From CAZCQP01 sp964500895 (GTDB lineage: Bacteria; Bacillota; Clostridia; Lachnospirales; JAISER01): a DNA stretch of 59,812 nt. Position numbers and translations under genes: made by a program. The stretch's first letter is position 1, and the number at the start of each line of letters is the position of its first letter. Positions 50,593 to 58,183 of this stretch are shown here, piece after piece. The DNA lies in contig CAZCQP010000012.1 in assembly GCA_964500895.1 (NCBI GenBank), positions 1-59,812 on the forward strand. Reading direction: 5' to 3'. The notes under the pieces are model-generated. The model had not been told where the DNA came from, ran no database searches, and was given only the letters and a program-made list of their open reading frames with translations.

Positions 50593-52647
50593 ATGAACTT
50601 ACAACCGCTACTTTCCCCTGCCACCGTGGCCTTGATTGGCGCTTCTAACAAAGAAGGCTCTTTGGGTTACGACATGGTTAAAATGATTAAAAAAGGGGGA
50701 TACACAGGGGAGATTTTCCCTGTGAACCCCCGCTACGAAGAAGTTTGCGGCATTAAATGCTACCCAGACATTGTGTCTATTGGCAAGCCCGTAGACACGG
50801 CTGCTTTCTGCATTAACGCCAAGCGCATGGAAGAACAGGTGACCATTGCTTTGGAGGCTGGGGTTAAATCTCTGATTGTGTTTGCCAACTGTGTGTTGGA
50901 GGACGACACCACCCCCAACCTGGAACAACGGCTGGTGGCCCTGTGCAAACAATACGGGGTGCCCATGCTGGGGCACAATGCCATGGGCTATTACAACAAC
51001 GACATTGGGCTACGCATTTGTGGCTTTGAAGCCCCGGATGAAGGGGTTTTCGGCAACATCGCCCTCATCTCCCAGTCCGGTTCGGTGTTTAGCACCATTG
51101 GCCACAATGAAAAGCAACTGAAATTCAACTTAATGGTGGCCACTGGCACCGGCCATGTGACCAGCCTATCGGACTATATGGTTTACGCCCTGGAGCAACC
51201 CACCACCAAAGTGCTGGGGGTTTACATGGAGTCTTTGCGTAAGCCCAAACGGTTTTTGGAGGCGCTGGAACTGGCCAGCAAAAAGCGCATTCCCGTGGTG
51301 CTGATGAAGGTGGGCAAATCCGCTTTGGGGGCTAAATTTGCCCAAAGCCATACCGGGGGGTTGGCAGGGGACGATGACGCTTACCAAGCCATTTTCGACC
51401 ATTACGGGGTCATCCGTGTCCATTCCTTGGGGGAAATGGCCAACACGTTGTTGTTGTTCAGCCGTTACCCAAACATTCCCCAAGGGGGCTTAGTGGCCAT
51501 TGCAGATTCCGGCGGAGAACGGAACTTGCTGGCTGATACTGCCGATGCCCTTGGCCTGCCCTTTCCCGAACTTTCCCCGGAAACCATGGAAAAACTGCAA
51601 GCCATTCAAGAGTATGGCCAAGAAGCAGCCAACCCGCTGGACCCTTGGGGCACCGGCCTAGACTTTGAAAAGATTTTTGAAAACTCCCTTATTACTATGC
51701 TTGCAGACGACAACGCCGCCATTGGCATGATTTCTCAAGACTTGCGGGACGGTTATTTCCTAACGGAAGGGTGCATTGGGGCATTAAAAAATGCGGCCGA
51801 AGCCCAGCCCAAGCCTGTGGTGTTTATGACCAACCTTGGGGGCATTCGCCGCTACGCTGCAACAGAAGCCGTGAACAGTTTTGGGGGCATTGTGCTTTCG
51901 GAAACCGCATACGGGCTGTCTGCGGTGAAGCATTGGCTGAACTACCGGGATTTTACCCTGCAAGAAGCCCCTTGCGCAGCTGTGAACCTGGAGCAAGGCT
52001 TTGTCCGTCTGCTGGAAAGCAAGAAAGTTTTGCAGGAAACAGAAGCCTTGACCTTGCTTAAAGCCCTGGGCATTCCGGCGTTAGGCCAATGGGTGGTCAA
52101 TGGCCCGGCAGACCTGGAAGCACACTCCTTCCCGTACCCGGTAGCATTAAAAACCGCCGCAGAAGGCGTCTTGCACAAAGCCGACGTGGGCGGTGTAAAG
52201 CTTGGCATTCAAGATTTAAATGGGCTGAAAGCCGCTTATGCAGACATGAGCGCCCGACTGGGCAGTGCTTGTGTGGTAACCCCCATGATGGAGTTTGATA
52301 CGGAACTGATTTTGGGTATGAAAACGGATGACAACTTTGGCCCCATGGTCATTGTGGGTGCCGGGGGCATTTACACAGAAATGCTGAAAGACCGCATGGT
52401 GTTGCCTGTTACCGCATCCATGGAAGAAATTAAAGCCAAACTGCAAACGTTAAAAACCTACCCGCTGCTCACAGGCTTCCGTGGCAGCCGCCCGGCAGAT
52501 ATAGACCGTTTAGCTGCCATGGTGAAACAATTTTGCGCCATTGCTTATGGCTTGCAAGATTATGTGCAGGAAATTGACATAAACCCTGTGGCCATACAGG
52601 GCTGCAACATGGCGGCGCTGGATGCACTGATTATTTGCAAAGGTTGA
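50593..52647 (+). CDS. ADP-forming acyl-CoA synthetase (alpha-beta fusion)
   Basis: The 684-residue protein joins the alpha and beta subunits of the ADP-forming acetate-CoA ligase family. It has a CoA-binding domain (about 1-130, VALIGASNKEGSLGYDM, VNPRYEEVCGIKCYPDI), succinyl-CoA-ligase-like domains (about 145-455, with IALISQSGSVFST and the phospho-His segment SHTGGLAGDDDAY) and an ATP-grasp domain (about 465-684, FPYPVALKTAAEGVLHKADVGGVKLGI by ends). It can convert acyl-CoA plus ADP and Pi into acid, CoA and ATP. In this cluster betainyl-CoA is the likely substrate. GAAGGAG precedes the ATG. Confidence 0.93.
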   Translation: MNLQPLLSPATVALIGASNKEGSLGYDMVKMIKKGGYTGEIFPVNPRYEEVCGIKCYPDIVSIGKPVDTAAFCINAKRMEEQVTIALEAGVKSLIVFANCVLEDDTTPNLEQRLVALCKQYGVPMLGHNAMGYYNNDIGLRICGFEAPDEGVFGNIALISQSGSVFSTIGHNEKQLKFNLMVATGTGHVTSLSDYMVYALEQPTTKVLGVYMESLRKPKRFLEALELASKKRIPVVLMKVGKSALGAKFAQSHTGGLAGDDDAYQAIFDHYGVIRVHSLGEMANTLLLFSRYPNIPQGGLVAIADSGGERNLLADTADALGLPFPELSPETMEKLQAIQEYGQEAANPLDPWGTGLDFEKIFENSLITMLADDNAAIGMISQDLRDGYFLTEGCIGALKNAAEAQPKPVVFMTNLGGIRRYAATEAVNSFGGIVLSETAYGLSAVKHWLNYRDFTLQEAPCAAVNLEQGFVRLLESKKVLQETEALTLLKALGIPALGQWVVNGPADLEAHSFPYPVALKTAAEGVLHKADVGGVKLGIQDLNGLKAAYADMSARLGSACVVTPMMEFDTELILGMKTDDNFGPMVIVGAGGIYTEMLKDRMVLPVTASMEEIKAKLQTLKTYPLLTGFRGSRPADIDRLAAMVKQFCAIAYGLQDYVQEIDINPVAIQGCNMAALDALIICKG

Positions 52648-53302
52648 TTAGCTTTTTGCATAGCACTTCCCGGGGCACAATTACCGGCTTGCCAGCACTT
52701 TTAAAATGCAAACCCATGGCGGTGGTAAAGCCCACACAGTCCAGTAAAATCAAGTCTACATCTTGTTTTACAAAAGCTTCAATAGCGTTTTGGCTGTCTG
52801 CTGTGGGTTTATATGGCAGGCAGCTTTCCATGCAAAAACGTTCTACCAGCAAAGACCAGCGGGCTTCCATTTGGGGCCGCTGGTTTTTGTCTGGAATCAC
52901 AATGCCCAGCAGCTTGCCTTTGGCTTCTTGAACAACCGTTTCTTTCATCAGTTTGCTGCTTTCGTATAAGGGCACTTTTTGGCTGTGCAGGCCGTCAAAG
53001 TCCCCGGTGCAAAACATCAGGTGCATGTCCACCCGGTTGTCTTTGTCTAAATCATTTATTTTCTCTTGCAAAAGCACCCCTGCGGCCTTTTTTGCAATTT
53101 GAATGTCACTACCATCTGCTAACCGGGTGATGTACAGGGGTTCCCCGTCTTTGGGGGCAAACTGCCGAGCTTCTTCCCGGCTGAACCCGTCCAGCGCCCC
53201 GGATTCCACAATATCAAACCCCGGCAGTAGGGGTTTGATGTCTTGGGTAATGTCCGGGCGGGGTGTTTGGCCTATGGTGTGCAGCCCCAGTTTAAAAGAC
53301 AT
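52631..53302 (-). CDS. AroM family protein
   Basis: The product is 223 residues and matches AroM: GLHTIGQTPRPDITQDI at the N terminus, VESGALDGFSREE, and LLDCVGFTTAM near the C terminus. AroM was named from the E. coli aro region, but its function is not settled; the fold resembles Asp/Glu racemases. I chose the ATG at 53302 for its match to the family start; it overlaps the DUF917 stop. The 3' end overlaps the convergent acyl-CoA synthetase by 17 bp. Confidence 0.88.
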   Translation of the reverse strand: MSFKLGLHTIGQTPRPDITQDIKPLLPGFDIVESGALDGFSREEARQFAPKDGEPLYITRLADGSDIQIAKKAAGVLLQEKINDLDKDNRVDMHLMFCTGDFDGLHSQKVPLYESSKLMKETVVQEAKGKLLGIVIPDKNQRPQMEARWSLLVERFCMESCLPYKPTADSQNAIEAFVKQDVDLILLDCVGFTTAMGLHFKSAGKPVIVPREVLCKKLINLCK

Positions 53303-54365
53303 AGTCCACCATGCCTTTACCAATCACCTGCTCCACTTCGTAAAACAGCTGTTTATCCCGCATTCCGCCCCCCAGCGCCAGCTTGCTTCTTGGAATTTTA
53401 ACCAAAGCCGCTTCCCTGCCTTTTCCAAGCTCTGCACTAATGATGGGCATGGCAGTTTCCAAGTCTATGAATGTAATCAAATCCGGGAAGGTGGCCAGCC
53501 GCTCACTGTCTTTTTCCACGGTCATGTATTCATTCCAAAAATCAACGTAATAGTCGCCGCCATCTTTGGCTTTAAGCTTGGCCATGCCAATATCAAAGCC
53601 ATTTTTAATTTCCAGAGCAAAAGCTTCCACCACCCCCGTGGCCAATACAGTCAAATCTATTTTTTCAGCCAGCTTCTCCAAAAGCAGGGGGCAATTGCCT
53701 TGGCATTCATCAATGATGGCCCCCAGTTCCATGGATTGGCTCAAAGCCCCCACGGCCCCATTTTGGGCGGCATAGGCAGCGGTGACAGGGTTACGCAGCA
53801 CCGTTACATAGCCCCCGGCCAAAGCAGCGGCAGTTCTTATCACTTTTGAAGCATTGTCCAAGGTACCTTGGGTGAAAACCTCCACATTGCGGGCACCTTT
53901 TCCACCCGCAGCAGCTTGCACAGACACATAATCCGGCTGCATGGTGAGGCCCATAGACCCCATGGTTCCGGTGGGATGTGCCCGGCCGTTGCAAGGGGCA
54001 TCAATAAGGGGAATGCCCGTCATGGCAGACAAAATCCAGCCGTTTAAGCTGCTTTGGGCGCCCATTTCATTGGTGATGATGCCTGCAATGTCTGCCTGGT
54101 CATTGCGTTTGAAAATGTCGTACACTTTTATGTAATGGTCATTGGCTACGTATTTGTCTGGGGATGCAGGGGAACCCACCAAGGAAGCCGTTACCAGCAC
54201 ACCTTCCGGGTCATTGACTGTTTCAATGCCTTTTAATTCAACTGTCCCGGCTTTTAAGGCGTTTTCCAAAACCTCTAGACCACCGGCCATGCTGCCACCT
54301 CCGCCACCCCCCAACAGAAGGCCTCCGTATACAGCATATTTACCTGTTTGTTTGTCTAATTGCAT
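53292..54365 (-). CDS. DUF917 family protein
   Basis: The 357-residue protein shows the DUF917 start (GGLLLGGGGGGSMAGG) and ITNEMGAQSSLNGWIL, PLIDAPCNGRAHPTG and GGYVTVLRNPVTAAY. No membrane segment is seen. Family members occur near hydantoinase and amidohydrolase genes, and function is not established. Here it is paired with AroM, whose start it overlaps, and is divergent from the YfcC-type carrier. The pair could act on a substrate brought in by that carrier, but this is inference. Confidence 0.88.
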   Translation of the reverse strand: MQLDKQTGKYAVYGGLLLGGGGGGSMAGGLEVLENALKAGTVELKGIETVNDPEGVLVTASLVGSPASPDKYVANDHYIKVYDIFKRNDQADIAGIITNEMGAQSSLNGWILSAMTGIPLIDAPCNGRAHPTGTMGSMGLTMQPDYVSVQAAAGGKGARNVEVFTQGTLDNASKVIRTAAALAGGYVTVLRNPVTAAYAAQNGAVGALSQSMELGAIIDECQGNCPLLLEKLAEKIDLTVLATGVVEAFALEIKNGFDIGMAKLKAKDGGDYYVDFWNEYMTVEKDSERLATFPDLITFIDLETAMPIISAELGKGREAALVKIPRSKLALGGGMRDKQLFYEVEQVIGKGMVDYVF

Positions 54366-54456
54366 ACAACCCCGTCCTTAGTCGTTAAAAGTGCCTTAAT
54401 TCTACAGCAGGGGCATTATTAAGTCAATGCATAATTCAGTGCATTTTTTTAAAATA

Positions 54457-54485
54457 TTTACATAATCCACGACATGTGCTATACT
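54457..54485 (+). promoter_or_regulatory. Predicted promoter of the YfcC-type carrier
   Basis: TTTACA (54457-54462) and TATACT (54480-54485) are separated by 17 bp, about 100 bp before the carrier ATG. Confidence 0.65.
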
Positions 54486-54585
54486 GAGTAAATACATGGA
54501 GGTAATAGGATAAGGGAAGGCGGGATATGGGTATATAAACGGCCTCTTTGTCGAAAAAAGAAAAGATTAGATTTGGAGTGGAACA

Positions 54586-55995
54586 ATGAGCGCAAATGTG
54601 CAAGAAAAGAAAAAGTTTAAAGTGCCACACACTTATGTGGTGTTGTTCTGGGCAGTGTTTGTTATCGCTGTTTTAACCTGGCTTATTCCGCCGGGGCAGT
54701 TCGATTACGAACAAGTAGAAGTGAATGGCTCCATGCGAAACTTGGCTATTTCCGGCTCTTACCATACCTTGGAAGACCGCAATCCTGCTACGGTGTTATC
54801 TTTTTTTAATTCCTTCCATAAAGGCATGATGAATGGCGGCAGCTTAATTGCTCTCATTTTCATGGTTAGCGGCTGTTTTTACATTATTGTAAGAACCGGT
54901 GCGTTTCATGCATTGTTAGGCTCTTTATTACGTGCCTTTGGTAACAAAAGTTTTCTGCTTATTCCTGTTTCATTTTTCTTTTTCGCATTAGGCGGCACCT
55001 TGTTTGGGATGCTGAACGAGTTTAACGGTTTTTACCCCATCTTTGTGGGCTTGGGCATTGCTCTGGGCTATGATGCACTGTTTGGTATGTCCATCATGAC
55101 CTTGGGTATGTACATAGGCTTTGCAGCTTCTTTAATGAACCCCTTTACCGTGGTTATTGCACAGGTTATTGCGGGTGTGCCTGTTTATTCCGGCACAGGT
55201 TTCCGTGTCATTTGTTTAATCGTTTTCAGTGCGATCAGCATTTGGTGGATTTTCAGATACGGAAACAAAATTAAAAAAGACCCGTCCAAAAGCTTAATGG
55301 CCGACCAGCCCCCGTCTAAATTTGCTTTCGACAGAGACCACTTAGAACAATACGCCATGACCGGCCGCATCAAGCTCATTCTGATGACGGTTTTGGTTTG
55401 CCTTGTTTACTTAATGTACGGCTTTATTAAGCTGGATTTTGGTCAAACCCAACTGACCGCTGTTTTCCTGTTTATGTCTATCATTGCCGCCCTTATTGAC
55501 AGATGGTCCCCAGACCGTTATGCAAACGAACTGATGGACGGTTGCAGAAACGTGGTTTACGGCGCACTGGTTGTTGGTGTGGCCCAAGCCATTCTGGTTA
55601 TCATGACCGAAGCCAACATCATTGACACAGTCATCAACTTCCTGGGCACCTCCCTGCAAAATGTGCCTTCCTACATGGCTGCACAAGGCATGTTGGTGGT
55701 ACAAACATTGCTGAACTTTGTTATCCCATCTGGTTCCGGCCAGGCCGCAACCATTATGCCCATTATGGCTCCTCTGGGCGACATGCTGGGTGTTAGCCGC
55801 CAAGTGTCCGTTTTGGCTTACCAATTCGGCGACGGCTTCTCCAACCTGCTGTGGCCAACCTGCGGCTGCGTAGTAGCCTGCGGTTTGTCTGGCATTCCTT
55901 TGGAAAAATGGTGGAAGTTCTTTATTCCCCTTTTCGGCTGGCTGTTCTTAGCACAAGTTATTTTGCTGGCAGTGGCACAAATAGTTGGATTATAA
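54586..55995 (+). CDS. YfcC family membrane carrier
   Basis: This 469-residue protein has about 11-12 hydrophobic helices and the YfcC/DcuC-like pattern: VPHTYVVLFWAVFVIAVLTWLIPPGQFD (by ends), GGTLFGMLNEFNGFYPIFVGL, IMTLGMYIGFAASLMNPFTV and the C-terminal LNFVIPSGSGQAATIMPIMAPLGDM. Relatives carry C4-dicarboxylates or basic amino acids; the substrate here is unknown. Neighbouring M20 and M55 peptidases suggest a peptide- or amino-acid-derived solute. A bidirectional terminator follows. Confidence 0.9.
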   Translation: MSANVQEKKKFKVPHTYVVLFWAVFVIAVLTWLIPPGQFDYEQVEVNGSMRNLAISGSYHTLEDRNPATVLSFFNSFHKGMMNGGSLIALIFMVSGCFYIIVRTGAFHALLGSLLRAFGNKSFLLIPVSFFFFALGGTLFGMLNEFNGFYPIFVGLGIALGYDALFGMSIMTLGMYIGFAASLMNPFTVVIAQVIAGVPVYSGTGFRVICLIVFSAISIWWIFRYGNKIKKDPSKSLMADQPPSKFAFDRDHLEQYAMTGRIKLILMTVLVCLVYLMYGFIKLDFGQTQLTAVFLFMSIIAALIDRWSPDRYANELMDGCRNVVYGALVVGVAQAILVIMTEANIIDTVINFLGTSLQNVPSYMAAQGMLVVQTLLNFVIPSGSGQAATIMPIMAPLGDMLGVSRQVSVLAYQFGDGFSNLLWPTCGCVVACGLSGIPLEKWWKFFIPLFGWLFLAQVILLAVAQIVGL

Positions 55996-56016
55996 AATTC
56001 GGATACGCTGTAAAAT

Positions 56017-56059
56017 AAAAAAAGTGCGCTGTGGGTTAAACCATAGGGCACTTTTTTTC
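56017..56059. terminator. Bidirectional terminator
   Basis: AAAAAAAGTGC (56017-56026 region) pairs with GCACTTTTTTT (56048-56058) around an 18-nt partly paired loop. It separates the convergent YfcC and M55 genes and has A and T runs suited to both strands. Confidence 0.85.
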
Positions 56060-56070
56060 TGATAAAACGC

Positions 56071-56868
56071 TTATCTTACAAACATAAAGTAAGTTAAAAA
56101 GTCAAAATAGTCGTTGGTTTCGTAGCCCACGCAGTGGTCTTGTACCATGTAGGCGCCGGGGTAGTAGGCTGCTCTGGAGGCTTGGAAATGTTCTTTAAAG
56201 TAAATTTCTGTTTTAAAGGTTTCCGGCAGCTTCAGGCTCATTTTGTCCCGGTTTTTCACGGCAATTTCCGCTGTTTCCAAAAGCTTTTGTTTCGTTTTGT
56301 CCGGGTGTTCCGCTGTGGCGCTGCCGCCCCGTCCTTTTAAGGCGGTTACCGTGTAGATGTTAGGGTCCAGTTGTTTCACCGTTTCGCAAAGGGCTTCATC
56401 CCCGGACACCATCACCACCGGCACACCGTTATATAAGGATGCATAATAATTCAAAAGGCATTCGCTGGCGTACATGCCGTTTATTTTCACATAAATCAGC
56501 TGCCGGTGCATGGTATGGGCCAGCAAGTTGCCATTGCTGCCTGCACCGCTGTGGTAGCCTGTGAAAATGGTGGCATCAAAAGACTTGTCAATGCCGTCCA
56601 TCATAGAATACGGCGCACGGGCCCAGCTTCTGTTCATGGTCACGTTTTGGGGCAGTTTTTGGTGGTCTATGTTCCGGCCAGAATCGTGGGCATCTTTCAA
56701 AAATATTTCGCAGGAAGGTTCTGCCTTGTTAATGCCTGTACACACGGCGTTCACTTCATCCGTCATTTTGTTGGCAAACGCTCTGTATTCACCTTTATCC
56801 ATTTCCGTTTCATTCCAATGGGCAATGCCGTTGGTGCCTTCAATGTCTGCGCTAATGAATATTTTCAT
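56071..56868 (-). CDS. M55 family metallopeptidase (D-aminopeptidase DppA-like)
   Basis: The 265-residue enzyme belongs to the M55 family, whose model DppA cleaves D-amino-acid peptides with a binuclear zinc site. Ligand motifs are present: ADIEG at the start, LKDAHDSG, FTGYHSGAG and NGMYASECLLN. It starts at the ATG at 56868, 2 bp after the M20 stop, and its ribosome site (AAAGGAGAAG) lies inside the end of the M20 gene. Together they may degrade peptides or amidated D-amino acids, perhaps from peptidoglycan. Confidence 0.93.
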   Translation of the reverse strand: MKIFISADIEGTNGIAHWNETEMDKGEYRAFANKMTDEVNAVCTGINKAEPSCEIFLKDAHDSGRNIDHQKLPQNVTMNRSWARAPYSMMDGIDKSFDATIFTGYHSGAGSNGNLLAHTMHRQLIYVKINGMYASECLLNYYASLYNGVPVVMVSGDEALCETVKQLDPNIYTVTALKGRGGSATAEHPDKTKQKLLETAEIAVKNRDKMSLKLPETFKTEIYFKEHFQASRAAYYPGAYMVQDHCVGYETNDYFDFLTYFMFVR

Positions 56869-56870
56869 GC

Positions 56871-58061
56871 CTATTCTTCTCCTTTGTTCAATAATGTATA
56901 AACATTTTGCACCTGTAAAACAACTCCGGTTTTCAAGCACCGGTCGTCAATGTCAAAGTTTTTGGCGTGCAAAATATACGGCTCTTTTTCCTGCACACGG
57001 CATCCCAGAGTGAAATAGGCGCCATCGGTGTTTTCATTAAAGAACGAAAAGTCTTCGGCTCCCATGCTCATCATGGGGTTTAAGTCTACGTTTTCCTCGC
57101 CCAAATAGGCTTTGGCATTCACCGCCATCATGTCTATAATGGCGCTGTTGTTCACCAGAGAAGGGTAGCCTTCCTCGTCTATTTCTACGATGCACTCGCC
57201 CCCAAGGGTTTGCGCCACACCGGTGGCAATGGCTCTTGCACGTTCCAGCATTTTAGCCCTCACTGCCGGCCCGTTAGCCCGAATGGTGCCCAACAGCTGC
57301 ACTTCATCTGCAATGATGTTGGCCTTTGTTCCGCCTGTAATTTTACCAAAGCTAATCACCGTGGAATCCAAAGGCGAAATGTTGCGGCTAACCACCGTTT
57401 GCATGGCCACAATAATGTGGGCGGCAATCATCACGGCATCAATGCCGTGGTCTGGGTACGCCCCGTGGCCGGTTTTGCCTTTAACGGTCAGTTTAATTTC
57501 ATTGGTGGAAGCATTTAAGGTGCCGTATTTTAACAGAACCTGATTGTAATCAATTTCCGGAGCAACGTGCAGGCCAATAACGGCATCCACTTTTGGGTTT
57601 TCCATGCACCCCTCGGCAATCATCCGTTTTGCGCCACCCACGGTTTCCTCTGCGGGCTGAAAGAAAAACTTCACCATGCCTTTAAAGGAATCTCTGTTGG
57701 CGGCAAAAAACTTGGCGCACCCCAAGGTGATGGTGGTGTGGGCATCGTGGCCACAGGCGTGCATCACCCCTTGGTTCACGGAACAATAGGGTGCTGCGTT
57801 GTCTTCCACAACAGGCAGTGCATCTATGTCCCCCCGAACACCCACCACACGGCCTTCGCCGGTGCCTTCAACCCAGGCCATGACGCCCGTATCGGCCATT
57901 GCTTTATAGGGGATGCCTTCCTTTTCTAAAAACGCCATGATGTACTTTTGGGTTTCATATTCATGCTGGCTCAGCTCTGGGTGCTGATGGATATGGCGTC
58001 TGGTGGCAACCAGCGTATCAAACATATGGTCCACTTGCTCTACAATGTTTTCCAACTTCAT
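56871..58061 (-). CDS. M20 family amidohydrolase/peptidase
   Basis: The 396-residue protein is an M20D-type metallohydrolase, a group that includes N-acyl-amino-acid and indole-acetyl-amino-acid hydrolases. Motifs are RRHIHQHPELSQHEYET, GVRGDIDALPVVE, MHACGHDAHTT, PAEETVGGAKRMIAEG and MGAEDFSFF, with zinc ligands in place. The start is the ATG at 58061, preceded by AAGAAGG; a further ATG 10 codons upstream lacks a site. It is translationally close to the M55 gene. The exact substrate cannot be told. Confidence 0.93.
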   Translation of the reverse strand: MKLENIVEQVDHMFDTLVATRRHIHQHPELSQHEYETQKYIMAFLEKEGIPYKAMADTGVMAWVEGTGEGRVVGVRGDIDALPVVEDNAAPYCSVNQGVMHACGHDAHTTITLGCAKFFAANRDSFKGMVKFFFQPAEETVGGAKRMIAEGCMENPKVDAVIGLHVAPEIDYNQVLLKYGTLNASTNEIKLTVKGKTGHGAYPDHGIDAVMIAAHIIVAMQTVVSRNISPLDSTVISFGKITGGTKANIIADEVQLLGTIRANGPAVRAKMLERARAIATGVAQTLGGECIVEIDEEGYPSLVNNSAIIDMMAVNAKAYLGEENVDLNPMMSMGAEDFSFFNENTDGAYFTLGCRVQEKEPYILHAKNFDIDDRCLKTGVVLQVQNVYTLLNKGEE

Positions 58062-58134
58062 ATTTAGCCTTCTTTCATGGGAATATGGCACAGCTTATGA
58101 TACCATACAGCCTGTAGCCTGGTCAATGCGGCAC

Positions 58135-58171
58135 AAACAAAAATTGAGCGCTGGCATCATTGCCAACGCTC
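58135..58171 (-). terminator. Predicted terminator of fhs
   Basis: GAGCG c TGGC atcatt GCCA a CGCTC (58146-58171) forms a stem, followed on the minus strand by AATTTTTGTTTG. It lies just after the fhs stop. Confidence 0.8.
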
Positions 58172-58183
58172 ATTGTCATGCAT

